Source of the DNA: Fodinibius salsisoli
Lineage (GTDB): Bacteria; Bacteroidota; Rhodothermia; Balneolales; Balneolaceae
Assembly (NCBI RefSeq): GCF_026229185.1
Contig: NZ_JAGGJA010000001.1
Span: 372,001-436,000 of the forward strand
DNA: 64,000 nucleotides
Reading direction: 5' to 3'
The translations under genes and the position numbers were made by a program. The notes below the pieces were generated by a model. That model had not been told where the DNA came from. It ran no database searches and saw nothing but the letters and a program-made list of their open reading frames with translations. This document shows positions 51,999 through 59,985 of the stretch, piece after piece. How positions within the stretch are numbered: the first letter of the stretch is position 1; each line of letters begins with the position of its first letter.

Positions 51999-52145
51999 AT
52001 GTGTCCTGCATGCATCGCTTTAATCATAGCCGGAGGTAGCTCGGCAGGAGGGCTGACGGCCTTCACAATAAAAAAAGCTCGTCAACAGCAATCTTCAAAA
52101 CAGAACAGAACCCAATCCAACGTAGAAAACAATCAGCATGAATAG
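51999..52145 (+). CDS. Small 48-residue membrane-like protein, MCPAC type
   Basis: A short ORF in the tightly packed run: MCPACIALIIAGGSSAGGLT, then AFTIKKARQQ and a polar tail. It has one hydrophobic segment and an N-terminal CPAC motif, which looks like a single-pass membrane or metal/thiol-binding peptide. It starts 11 bp after the DUF899 stop and overlaps the alpha/beta-hydrolase start by 8 bp, so co-translation is likely. I recall similar small MCPxC proteins elsewhere but cannot name a function. Confidence 0.65.
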   Translation: MCPACIALIIAGGSSAGGLTAFTIKKARQQQSSKQNRTQSNVENNQHE

Positions 52146-53022
52146 TCAATACGTTATTATCAGCGAAGAAACGACCAAAAATTGGCTATTTGTCTTACCA
52201 GTGGTCTTGTGGTTTGTTGCCTGTGCCCCAGCTTTTGCACAGACTGATAAGCCTGTTACTGGTTATGCTCCCATCAATGGGCTCAAGATGTATTATGAAA
52301 TTCACGGAACAGGAGGCACACCGCTGGTCTTGATCCATGGTGGCGGTTCAACTATCGAAACCAGTTTTGGGAATATCCTCCCATTTCTTGCTGACGATCG
52401 TAAAGTCATTGCAGTTGAACTGCAGGCCCACGGACGTACCAGTGACCGGGCAGGAGCTTTATCCTTCGAACAGGATGCAGATGATGTAGCCGGCCTGATG
52501 GCTCACCTTAATATCAAGAAAGCAAATTTTTTTGGCTTCAGTAATGGTGGTAATACGGCTATGCAAATTGGAATCAGGCATCCGGATGTGGTTAATAAAC
52601 TGATTGTTGCCTCAGCCCTTTATGAAAAAGAGGGATTAGTACCGGGTTTTTGGGAACAGATGAAAAAAGCAACACTGGAGAATATGCCTGCACCTTTAAA
52701 AACAGCCTATATACAAGTGGCCGCTGATATAAATAACCTGAAGGTTATGCACGATAAAGACAAGGAGCGGATGCTCACATTCCAGGATTGGCCGGATGAT
52801 GACCTGCGCTCCATAAAAGCAAGCACCCTGATTATGGTTGGAGACCGTGATATTATAACAGCTGAGCACGCCGTAAAAATGTCGCAGCTCATACCCGATG
52901 CACGACTGATGATATTACCGGGCACCCACGGTTCCTATATCGGAGAAGTCGTTACCACAAAAGAAAATAGCAAAATGCCTGAAATTACTGCTGAACTGAT
53001 CGATAAATTTCTAAATGAATAA
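52138..53022 (+). CDS. Alpha/beta hydrolase, exported
   Basis: A 294-residue alpha/beta-hydrolase fold protein. A signal peptide covers about residues 1-36 (hydrophobic WLFVLPVVLWFVACAPAFAQ). The oxyanion region is VLIHGGGST and the nucleophile elbow is GFSNGGNTA with the catalytic Ser. Candidates for the triad acid and base are Asp in MVGDRDII and His in LPGTHGSYI. Its start overlaps the 48-residue ORF, so it belongs to the same operon. Substrate unknown. Confidence 0.9.
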   Translation: MNSQYVIISEETTKNWLFVLPVVLWFVACAPAFAQTDKPVTGYAPINGLKMYYEIHGTGGTPLVLIHGGGSTIETSFGNILPFLADDRKVIAVELQAHGRTSDRAGALSFEQDADDVAGLMAHLNIKKANFFGFSNGGNTAMQIGIRHPDVVNKLIVASALYEKEGLVPGFWEQMKKATLENMPAPLKTAYIQVAADINNLKVMHDKDKERMLTFQDWPDDDLRSIKASTLIMVGDRDIITAEHAVKMSQLIPDARLMILPGTHGSYIGEVVTTKENSKMPEITAELIDKFLNE

Positions 53023-53118
53023 ACGATCAATAGTTGAAAAACCTATTTCGAGATAAGAACACAATTAGCGTCAATCATCATTTCTTATATCGAGCTGACG
53101 TTAAAAAATAACATTACC

Positions 53119-53511
53119 ATGATTATTAAGTCGAGCCAAGTTAGCATTCCGGTAAAAGACCTGGATGAAGCCAAAGAATTTTACACCGGAAAATTAGGAT
53201 TTGTTGTCCGGACAGAAATGGAATTTTCGCCGGGCTGGCGATATTTGACGGTGGCGCCATCCGAGAAAAGCGAAACAGTGCTTGAGCTTCAAAAAGTCAA
53301 TGATCCCGAAAGGCAGAAACGCATTGGAAAATCACCGGTCATGGCGCTTGTCATGTTTGAGACCGATGATATTGAGAAAGATTATCAAGTCATGAAAAAG
53401 CGGGGTGTCTCCTTTATGAATGCTCCTCGGGAAGTACCCGGCGGCAAAGGCGCAGCATTTGTAGATCTGTACGGCAATAAGCTTGACCTGTACCAGCCAA
53501 TGGACCATTAA
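53119..53511 (+). CDS. VOC family protein
   Basis: A 130-residue VOC protein (SSQVSIPVKDLDEAKEFYTG, then KLGFVVRTEMEFSPGWR). The C-terminal half ends AAFVDLYGNKLDLYQP, typical of the family. It resembles glyoxalase-like proteins seen beside HxlR and AraC genes. It may have its own promoter after a 96-bp gap. Specific substrate unknown. Confidence 0.91.
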   Translation: MIIKSSQVSIPVKDLDEAKEFYTGKLGFVVRTEMEFSPGWRYLTVAPSEKSETVLELQKVNDPERQKRIGKSPVMALVMFETDDIEKDYQVMKKRGVSFMNAPREVPGGKGAAFVDLYGNKLDLYQPMDH

Positions 53512-53593
53512 TGAAAAGTTGTCTTATAGCAACACATTTTTTGAAATCAAAGGCTTGTAATAAACGGAGTACAATTCAGCGTTGGACCTGACT

Positions 53594-53932
53594 TTACTCC
53601 TCGTCCATAGAGACCAACTTTTTATTATAGTCAAGCGCCAGATCTATCCAGTAGTTAAAATCAGCCTCGGACTGTATATTTTCTTCATTTACATACACCC
53701 ATCCTTTGTATTCCCGCTCTCTCATAATTACAGTCTGGCAGCCTTCTTTATCGATCACAGTTTCATGCATATCCGGGGCAATACGGCACATGATCCGATC
53801 AGCACCTGCTGTTACACACATTTTCCCATGAACCATAAACGCCAGTCCGCCAAACATTTTTTTCTCCTCAACGTCCCGCTGGTGGCCAAGCGCCTGCCGG
53901 ATTCTATCCGCCAATTTTTCGTTATAAGCCAT
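53594..53932 (-). CDS. TfoX/Sxy-family N-terminal domain protein
   Basis: A 112-residue protein matching the TfoX N-terminal domain: DVEEKKMFGGLAFMVHGKMC then RIAPDMHETVIDKEGC. In Haemophilus, TfoX induces competence, but short single-domain relatives like this one are widespread and unassigned. It lies 16 bp behind the NTF2-like gene on the same strand and is divergent from the second HxlR gene. Confidence 0.88.
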   Translation of the reverse strand: MAYNEKLADRIRQALGHQRDVEEKKMFGGLAFMVHGKMCVTAGADRIMCRIAPDMHETVIDKEGCQTVIMREREYKGWVYVNEENIQSEADFNYWIDLALDYNKKLVSMDEE

Positions 53933-53948
53933 ACTTGAAAGTTAAATG

Positions 53949-54329
53949 TTATGTTGGCGTATTCTCTTCAAAGGTAAGGGTGTCGAAAAATATGCGCAAT
54001 GAAGCAAGCTTCCCGTTCTTTGCCTCCCAGACTTCTGCTACATCTCCATTCATACTTACTCCGTTGGGAAACATCAGGTCATAATTCCCAACTACAAAAG
54101 CACTGTCTCCTTCAACAACCATTTTCTTAACGCGCATCGTTTGATATACTTTGGAAAATCGATTGATCACTTTTATGTAGGCGTCTTTTCCGATGGTCGG
54201 AGTGGTCTCGGTCATATCTCCCCCAATGTACTCAAAGTTCTCGGCAATGACCGACTCCCACCCGACCTTTTTTGCAAATCCCTCATAATATGTTTCCAGA
54301 AGCTTTCTTGTCGATTCTGAATTTCCCAT
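53949..54329 (-). CDS. NTF2-like (SnoaL-type) protein
   Basis: A 126-residue NTF2-fold protein. It opens with STRKLLETYYEGFAKKVGWE, followed by FEYIGGDMTETTPTIGKDAY and the typical beta-sheet FSKVYQTMRVKKMVVEGDSA. Such small folds act as ketosteroid-isomerase-like enzymes or binding proteins. It is transcribed with TfoX and divergently from the second HxlR gene. Confidence 0.85.
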   Translation of the reverse strand: MGNSESTRKLLETYYEGFAKKVGWESVIAENFEYIGGDMTETTPTIGKDAYIKVINRFSKVYQTMRVKKMVVEGDSAFVVGNYDLMFPNGVSMNGDVAEVWEAKNGKLASLRIFFDTLTFEENTPT

Positions 54330-54366
54330 TTTATTGTTTCGTATTAAATATTTAGTATTTATTTCT

Positions 54367-54422
54367 AAGTGCTTGCATTACACAAGTACAATAATTAAAG
54401 TCATTGCAAATTGCAAGTACTT
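54367..54422. promoter_or_regulatory. Candidate operator region of the second HxlR gene
   Basis: AAGTACTT (54415-54422) is a perfect 8-bp palindrome, and AAGTGCTT (54367-54374) differs from it by one base 48 bp away. A third related word, CAAGTACA, lies at 54383-54390. The half-site AAGT also occurs in the palindrome before the first HxlR gene (TGTAAGTACTTACA). Confidence 0.4.
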
Positions 54423-54437
54423 AAAACTATTGACAGC

Positions 54438-54842
54438 ATGAAAAAAGCCAGATCAAATTGTCCCATAAGTTGTTCTTTGGAGATATTCGGAGATAAATGG
54501 ACCCTGCTTATTCTCAGGGATGTTATGCTACGGGGAAAGTCTTCTTATGGAGAATTTTTAGAGTCAGAAGAAAAGATAGCAACGAATATCCTTGCAGACC
54601 GGCTAAAACTGCTTGAATCAGAAGGGGTTTTATCCAAAAAAGTATCCCCGGAGAATAAATCGAAATATATTTACAGTCTTACAGAAAAGGGGGTAGATCT
54701 TCTGCCTGTCATCATAGAGATTATGGACTGGGGAGCAAAGTATAACGCTAATTGTCCCCGCAGAGAGCTCGGCAAACGTATCGAAAAGGATAAAGCAGAA
54801 GTTATTGAGGAATATCTTGCAAAACTAAAAGGAGACGTCTAA
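54438..54842 (+). CDS. HxlR-family transcriptional regulator, second copy
   Basis: A 134-residue winged-helix regulator from ATG 54438. The frame is also open from a TTG at 54411, but that would read through a likely operator. Conserved marks are RSNCPISCSLEIFGDKWTLL and ILRDVMLRGKSSYGEFLESE. Two Cys near the N-terminus (CPISC) are unusual for the family and could be redox sensors. The AAGTACTT palindrome upstream is close to the first HxlR operator. Confidence 0.9.
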   Translation: MKKARSNCPISCSLEIFGDKWTLLILRDVMLRGKSSYGEFLESEEKIATNILADRLKLLESEGVLSKKVSPENKSKYIYSLTEKGVDLLPVIIEIMDWGAKYNANCPRRELGKRIEKDKAEVIEEYLAKLKGDV

Positions 54843-54994
54843 CAGAGAACTCTATCCATACCTATGTAATTCCTTCTGTGCTGAGACTCAAGGTGGATCA
54901 TATCCTCCAAAAGAAGAATTTAATTAAAAACTATCAGCTTCATACTCGTCCAGCTGTTCTCTCTTTAGCCCTTTATATCTTGGAACTCTCACAC

Positions 54995-55033
54995 TGTCGC
55001 AATTAGCCCGGAAGGTTGGCGTATTTCCACCGC
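54995..55033 (+). promoter_or_regulatory. AraC-type regulatory element, copy B
   Basis: Half-sites TCGCAATT (54997) and GCGTATTT (55019) are 22 bp apart, inside TGTCG ... GGTTGGCGTATTTCCACC. It ends 59 bp before the second DUF899 gene. Copies A and C are at 49160 and 55877. Confidence 0.6.
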
Positions 55034-55092
55034 ACATACCACCTGAAAAGGTGCTAACTTTATTTTGTAAATAATCACAAAATAGGGGAACT

Positions 55093-55866
55093 ATGAAAAC
55101 AAATACTATAACACTCCCGGAAATCACATCGCGGGAGAAGTGGTTGGATGCCCGCAAAAAACTCCTTAAAAAAGAAAAGCAACTGACCCAAGCCAGGGAT
55201 GCTGTGGCCGCTGAACGCCGCCGATTGCCCATGGTAAAAGTTGAAAAGGATTATCAGTTCAACGGACCTGAAGGTGAAGTTGAGCTGTTAGACCTGTTCA
55301 ATGGACGCCGGCAACTCATTATTTACCACTTTATGTTTGATCCGGACTGGGATAAAGGCTGTCCAAGCTGTTCTGCGTGGGCCGATCATATTGCCAGGGG
55401 GCATCTCAACCACATCAATTCCCGTTCCACCACGCTGGCATTAGTTTCAAGAGCACCATTCCATAAACTAAAGATATTTAAACAGCGGATGGAGTGGAAA
55501 ATTCCCTGGTACTCCTCCTACGGCAGTGACTTCAACTATGATTACCACGTAACAACCGACGAATCGGTGACGCCCGTGACGTACAACTATCGGGATAAAG
55601 CCACCCTGGAGCACTTAGGGCAACATTATCATGTGGAAGGAGAACAGCCCGGAATAAGTTGCTTTTTACGTGATGGAGAGCAGGTCTATCATACCTATTC
55701 AACTTATGGACGAGGAATGGAAGCGGTTGGGGGTGCCAACTACTTCCTCGATCTGACGGCCTTCGGCCGCCAAGAGGAATGGGAAGAACCCAAAGGCCGT
55801 GCCACCGGACTGGGAACCCCGGCCGGAAGCGGAAAAATTCGCTATCCCAATGAATATGACGAGTAA
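55093..55866 (+). CDS. DUF899 (thioredoxin-fold) protein, second copy
   Basis: A 257-residue DUF899 protein. It opens ITLPEITSREKWLDARKKLL and has the core KGCPSCSAWADHIARGHLNH with C-P-S-C. A ~35-residue insertion relative to the first copy lies around NYDYHVTTDESVTPVTYNYR. The C-terminal LTAFGRQEEWEEPKGRATGL fits the family. A site of type A/B/C lies upstream, and the SRPBCC gene with copy C follows. Confidence 0.92.
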   Translation: MKTNTITLPEITSREKWLDARKKLLKKEKQLTQARDAVAAERRRLPMVKVEKDYQFNGPEGEVELLDLFNGRRQLIIYHFMFDPDWDKGCPSCSAWADHIARGHLNHINSRSTTLALVSRAPFHKLKIFKQRMEWKIPWYSSYGSDFNYDYHVTTDESVTPVTYNYRDKATLEHLGQHYHVEGEQPGISCFLRDGEQVYHTYSTYGRGMEAVGGANYFLDLTAFGRQEEWEEPKGRATGLGTPAGSGKIRYPNEYDE

Positions 55867-55876
55867 CGTCTCATAT

Positions 55877-55915
55877 TGTCGCAATCGGCCCGTAAGGTTG
55901 GCGTATTTCCACCGC
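55877..55915 (+). promoter_or_regulatory. AraC-type regulatory element, copy C
   Basis: Half-sites TCGCAATC (55879) and GCGTATTT (55901) are 22 bp apart, inside TGTCG ... GGTTGGCGTATTTCCACC. It starts 10 bp past the DUF899 stop and ends 80 bp before the SRPBCC start at 55996. Confidence 0.6.
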
Positions 55916-55995
55916 GCAAGCTTCCTATCCATCAACTATACTACTTAACAGGATATACAAACGACGCACTTAATCTAAAAAACAGGGATAAAACC

Positions 55996-56484
55996 ATGAC
56001 CAATGAGAGCACGGAAGTAGCGAGCAAGGAAATCGTAATTAGCCGCACATTTGATACGCCGCGTCAAGACCTTTGGCAAGCGTGGACTCAACCTGATCAA
56101 ATAGAACAGTGGTGGGGACCGCGTGGATTTACAACCCGGGTAGATGAAATGAAGTTTGAGCGCGGCGGTAACTTCAAATATACGATGCTGGATGCGGACG
56201 CAAATGAGTACCCGTCAGTGGGTGTATTTCAAGAGATAACTGAGCCCCAACGTATTGTTGCAACTGACGAGTTTGGAGATTCTGCTAATAATGACCAGGC
56301 TGCCCCGGAAGGCTTGCCCACCGGTATGATTACAACGACCGCCTTTGATGAAGAAAATGGAAAAACAACCGTGACCATTTCCATTATGCACCAATCCGTG
56401 GCGGATCGCAAAAAACATGAAGGGATGGGCGTAGTGACCGGTTTTAACGAGCAGCTCGACAAACTTGAGGAATATTTAGGTTGA
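55996..56484 (+). CDS. SRPBCC (AHSA1-like START-fold) protein
   Basis: A 162-residue AHSA1/SRPBCC protein from ATG 55996. The frame runs back to a TTG at 55876, but that part lies in the regulatory element, so the internal start is preferred. Marks are VISRTFDTPRQDLWQAWTQP and QIEQWWGPRGFTTRVDEMKF, then FKYTMLDADANEYPSVGVF. Such proteins bind small hydrophobic ligands and often co-occur with ArsR/AraC regulators. The gene is preceded by regulatory copy C. Confidence 0.9.
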   Translation: MTNESTEVASKEIVISRTFDTPRQDLWQAWTQPDQIEQWWGPRGFTTRVDEMKFERGGNFKYTMLDADANEYPSVGVFQEITEPQRIVATDEFGDSANNDQAAPEGLPTGMITTTAFDEENGKTTVTISIMHQSVADRKKHEGMGVVTGFNEQLDKLEEYLG

Positions 56485-56556
56485 ACCTTAGTGTATTGGT
56501 TATCCGGTTAACTATTAACAAATAACCATTGACTTCAATAAACAGGGATTATCACC

Positions 56557-57462
56557 ATGACAACACAAAACACAAAGAACATAAGCACTTGCCTGTGGTT
56601 CGATGACCAGGCTGAGGACGTTGCTAACTTTTATGTTTCTATATTTGAGAACGCCAAAATATTACACACCATCCCTTATCTTGTTGAAACTCCATCAGAC
56701 AAGCCCGTCGGTAGTACGATGAGTGTGGACTTTGAACTGGAAGGCCTGCGATTTACTGCCCTGAACGGGGGGCCACTTTTTACCCCGAACCCTTCCATCT
56801 CTTTCTTTGTAAACTGTGACACCGAAGAAGAAGTAGATCGGCTTTGGGAAAAACTTTCGGATGGAGGAACTCCTTTAATGCCGCTGGATTCCTACCCCTT
56901 CAGTGATAAATACGGCTGGGTGCAGGACAAATATGGCATCTCCTGGCAAGTAATGATAGCAAATTGGGAACATGGTCAGCCGCCAACATTGGTACCATCT
57001 ATGATGTTCACCGGCCCGAATGCCGGCAAGGCCCAAAAAGCAATCGATTATTATCGATCAGTGTTTAAGGACTCACAAAAGGGTACGTTCTTTCCTTACG
57101 GCCCTGACCAGCCCCCAAATAAAGAAGGCACGGCTGCATACGCTGACTTCATGCTTGAAAACCAGTGGTTTGCCGCCATGGACAGTGCTCAAAATCATGA
57201 TTTCAATTTCAGTGAGGCCATTTCGCTTGTGGTACACTGCGAAACCCAACAAGAGATCGACTACCATTGGGAGAAACTCTCCGCTGATCCCAATGCCGAG
57301 CAGTGCGGCTGGCTGAAGGATAAGTTCGGCGTTTCGTGGCAGATTGTGCCGGCAGAAATGGGTACTATGTTTCAGGATGATGAGCAGGAGAAATCCAAAC
57401 GAGCGATGGAGGCTATGCTCAAAATGAAGAAACTGGATATTAAAATGTTGAAAAACGCTTAA
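56557..57462 (+). CDS. Two-domain VOC protein (PhnB-like, fused)
   Basis: A 301-residue protein with two PhnB-like VOC domains. The first (about 5-135) opens STCLWFDDQAEDVANFYVSI and ends DKYGISWQVMIANW. The second (about 145-270) opens PSMMFTGPNAGKAQKAIDYY and ends LKDKFGVSWQIVPAEM. Such double-domain proteins are annotated as 3-demethylubiquinone methyltransferase-like or PhnB-like, but no methyltransferase motif is visible. It follows the SRPBCC gene by about 70 bp. Confidence 0.92.
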   Translation: MTTQNTKNISTCLWFDDQAEDVANFYVSIFENAKILHTIPYLVETPSDKPVGSTMSVDFELEGLRFTALNGGPLFTPNPSISFFVNCDTEEEVDRLWEKLSDGGTPLMPLDSYPFSDKYGWVQDKYGISWQVMIANWEHGQPPTLVPSMMFTGPNAGKAQKAIDYYRSVFKDSQKGTFFPYGPDQPPNKEGTAAYADFMLENQWFAAMDSAQNHDFNFSEAISLVVHCETQQEIDYHWEKLSADPNAEQCGWLKDKFGVSWQIVPAEMGTMFQDDEQEKSKRAMEAMLKMKKLDIKMLKNA

Positions 57463-57565
57463 GAACTAAGGAGTTAGGACTCACCATTCAGAATAAAAAC
57501 TCTTGGTTTCTGAATCCTGAATTCGTTGCTTTAATACGTATGAATTTCTACTAATAGGATTAAAA

Positions 57566-58234
57566 ATGCAAAAATTACGTGTCGAAAGTTTTTCTATTTC
57601 TATTGATGGTTTTGGGGCCGGTCCAAACCAAAGCCTTGACAATCCTTTAGGGGAAGGGGCGGAAGACCTGCATCAGTGGTTTTTTCCTACTAAGACATTT
57701 CAACAAAGTAGTATGGGTAAGGATGAAGGTACCACGGGCACCGATAATGATTTTGCTTCCCGGGGATTTACCAACATCGGGGCATGGATTATGGGGCGGA
57801 ACATGTTTGGTCCTATACGTGGTCCATGGCCGGATGAAAAATGGAAGGGATGGTGGGGAGAAAACCCTCCATATCATGTCCCGGTTTTTGTTTTAACCAA
57901 TCACAAACGCCGGCCCATTGAAATGAAAGGGGGAACTACTTTTTACTTTGTAACCGAAGGCATTCATAACGCGCTTGATCGAGCGCGTGAAGCTGCCGGA
58001 GATAAGGACGTTAGACTTGGTGGTGGGGTTAGTACGATCCGGCAATATCTTACTGCTAAACTGATAGATGAGATGCATCTCGCCATTTCTCCTGTACTTT
58101 TAGGAAGAGGAGAGCATCTTTTCTCAGAAATTGATCTACCGGCGTTAGGCTATTTATGTACGGACCATGTAACAACAGACCAAGCCACACATGTAGTGAT
58201 AACAAAGGAGCTTGCGAATTCTTCTGGTAAATAA
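57566..58234 (+). CDS. Dihydrofolate-reductase-like (RibD C-terminal) protein, first
   Basis: A 222-residue protein of the RibD C-terminal/DHFR-fold group. It opens LRVESFSISIDGFGAGPNQS and has the NADPH-binding-type PVFVLTNHKRRPIEMKGGTT. The end is MHLAISPVLLGRGEHLFSEI. It may reduce a folate- or pterin-like or quinone substrate; none is readable. It precedes a second DHFR-like gene by 8 bp, so the two form a pair. Confidence 0.9.
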   Translation: MQKLRVESFSISIDGFGAGPNQSLDNPLGEGAEDLHQWFFPTKTFQQSSMGKDEGTTGTDNDFASRGFTNIGAWIMGRNMFGPIRGPWPDEKWKGWWGENPPYHVPVFVLTNHKRRPIEMKGGTTFYFVTEGIHNALDRAREAAGDKDVRLGGGVSTIRQYLTAKLIDEMHLAISPVLLGRGEHLFSEIDLPALGYLCTDHVTTDQATHVVITKELANSSGK

Positions 58235-58242
58235 ATAATGAT

Positions 58243-58800
58243 ATGCGAAAAATCATCTATGCCCAACTGGTTTCTGCCGACGGATACATCGAAGACGACG
58301 AAGGGAAAATCGATTGGACCGAACCGGGAGAAACGTTGCACCGTCACTTTAATGAGCTCGAAAAAAGTATTGCGATTAATTTCTATGGCAGAAGAATGTC
58401 CGAAACGATGGACTATTGGTTAACCGCCGATCAAAATCCGGATCTGAAAGACTATGAACGTGAATACGCCCGATTGTGGCAAAACACGCAACGAATGGTA
58501 TTTTCAAAAACCCTGGATAAGGTAGAGGGTAAGGCTCGGCTGTTGCGCGAAGTGGATCCGGAAGAAATTACAAAACTTAAAAGTAAGCCTGGAAAGAATA
58601 TGGCAGTTGGTGGCGCAAACCTTGCTTCAACCTTTATTAAATATGGTTTGATTGATGAATTTCGGCTGTATATCCATCCGATTGTGCTGGGCAAGGGTAA
58701 ACCCATGTTTCCAGAGAATGCCAACATTAATCTTGAGCTCCTCAAAACCCAGACTTTTCCCCGTGGAGTGGTTCTTTTGCAATATCAACCTAAGCACTAA
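58243..58800 (+). CDS. Dihydrofolate-reductase-like (RibD C-terminal) protein, second
   Basis: A 185-residue DHFR-fold protein. It opens MRKIIYAQLVSADGYIEDDE with GKIDWTEPGE, and has the family end DEFRLYIHPIVLGKGKPMFP. The middle contains MAVGGANLASTFIKYGLIDE. It follows its larger relative by 8 bp and precedes the small DCDNVLR gene by 9 bp, so the three are probably one transcript. Confidence 0.9.
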   Translation: MRKIIYAQLVSADGYIEDDEGKIDWTEPGETLHRHFNELEKSIAINFYGRRMSETMDYWLTADQNPDLKDYEREYARLWQNTQRMVFSKTLDKVEGKARLLREVDPEEITKLKSKPGKNMAVGGANLASTFIKYGLIDEFRLYIHPIVLGKGKPMFPENANINLELLKTQTFPRGVVLLQYQPKH

Positions 58801-58809
58801 CATTATTTC

Positions 58810-59031
58810 ATGGAAAGAATTGGCGTTTATCAAACCGATGTAAATGATCTATCAGAAGCAGATTCAATTTTGGATGAAATACGGCACAGGCTTCCCGGAA
58901 GCGATGCAAGCTTTGATTTAGACGACTGTGACAATGTTCTGCGTATTGAATACAATGCACCAGAGGCGGATAGCACAAAAGTTGTGAGTATACTGGAAGA
59001 CAATGGATATCAAATTAATCCCCTGCCCTGA
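58810..59031 (+). CDS. Small protein of unknown function (DCDNVLR family), paralogue 2
   Basis: A 73-residue protein similar to that at 44.9 kb: FDLDDCDNVLRIEYN against VDLEDCDNVLRVECH, and a C-terminal helix and strand (VVSILEDNGYQINPLP) against (MIEQLHKAGFTGARLM). The conserved Asp-Cys-Asp-Asn centre and the basic Arg are the shared core. Starts 9 bp past the DHFR-like gene. Family not recognised; function unknown. Confidence 0.75.
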   Translation: MERIGVYQTDVNDLSEADSILDEIRHRLPGSDASFDLDDCDNVLRIEYNAPEADSTKVVSILEDNGYQINPLP

Positions 59032-59117
59032 TTCTTACATTTCTTGACTGGTCTATTTTTAATTTCAAACATCATCCGGTTCCACCGAGACATTGAATGA
59101 CACAGAAAAGAGGCACT

Positions 59118-59504
59118 ATGGCAAAAATTACAGTTAGTGAAGATTGCGGCAACTCACCAAAAAAATTACACCTTAAGAAGTTTAATATTGCTTTTGTAAA
59201 AAATGACCGGACATTTATTAACCAGAACGTTACCGATGATATTAGCTGGAATATGGTCGGAGAAAAGCATCGCCAGGGCAAGGAACAGGTCGCTGCTGAA
59301 CTGAAAAAGATGAGAAGTATGGATATTACTGAGCTGGTAATCCACAATATTATTACTCATGGCTACAATGGCACCACCAATGGCCTGCTCAAGTTCAAAG
59401 GTGGGGTGACCCTTGCTTTTTGTGATGTATATACCTTTAGTTCGCCCAGAAATAATGCGAAAATTAAAGGAATAACTTCGTATGTGATTGAAGTAAAAGC
59501 GTAA
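59118..59504 (+). CDS. NTF2-like (SnoaL-type) protein
   Basis: A 128-residue NTF2-fold protein from ATG 59118 (MAKITVSEDCGNSPKKLHLK). The frame is open from 59097, but ATG 59118 has an AAGAGG ribosome-binding site just upstream. It contains a KNDRTFINQNVTDDISWNMV strand-helix typical of SnoaL-type folds, and GTTNGLLKFKGGVTLAFCDV. Function is unknown. It converges with the Dabb gene at 59.5 kb. Confidence 0.8.
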   Translation: MAKITVSEDCGNSPKKLHLKKFNIAFVKNDRTFINQNVTDDISWNMVGEKHRQGKEQVAAELKKMRSMDITELVIHNIITHGYNGTTNGLLKFKGGVTLAFCDVYTFSSPRNNAKIKGITSYVIEVKA

Positions 59505-59510
59505 TCCTTA

Positions 59511-59822
59511 TTAAGTATCAATCAGCTCTGTATCATAGACCTTTACATCTGCCCAAAGCGAATTGTATTGGTCAATGAAATCCAGGTGTTCCGGGTGCTC
59601 GGCATATGTTTCACAATCTTCTATGGTTTCGAACCAGGTGTAAATGGCATAGGCAAACGAATGATCGGTTACGTCGCGCTCTTTGGTATCTGCGGGCGTA
59701 CCCAGCTCAGCGTGATGTATTTCAGCTATTTGTAACAGCTCTTTGAGTCCTTCTTCGAACTGCTGTTTTTCTTTGGATGTAACATCTTCATTCAGGTAAA
59801 AATAGACGGTATGCTGTAGCAT
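59511..59822 (-). CDS. Dabb-type (stress-responsive alpha/beta barrel) protein
   Basis: A 103-residue protein of the Dabb ferredoxin-like fold: MLQHTVYFYLNEDVTSKEKQ then FEEGLKELLQIAEIHHAELG and the C-terminal YAEHPEHLDFIDQYNSLWAD. Plant relatives are stress-induced; bacterial ones are unassigned. It lies alone on the minus strand between two plus-strand genes. Confidence 0.87.
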   Translation of the reverse strand: MLQHTVYFYLNEDVTSKEKQQFEEGLKELLQIAEIHHAELGTPADTKERDVTDHSFAYAIYTWFETIEDCETYAEHPEHLDFIDQYNSLWADVKVYDTELIDT

Positions 59823-59985
59823 GTCTGTTGTATTTTTAGATTCATTTTGAATGATAACTCTATAAAGCCGTCATAAAATACACCTTGTAAACTATTTTGC
59901 AATAAGAATGTACTTGGTTTATATGTTTTCAGGCATTACTTTACTATCAGGTTAAATAACCAGGTAGTAAAATACAGAATCATTT

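Noticed and set aside
54924-55232. 102-codon minus-strand ORF over the second DUF899 start
   Set aside because: It runs antisense through the DUF899 start and regulatory copy B; its composition is explained by those sequences.
55876-55995. Extended start (TTG) of the SRPBCC gene
   Set aside because: The extra 40 residues lie in the regulatory element shared with two other loci and are unlike SRPBCC proteins.
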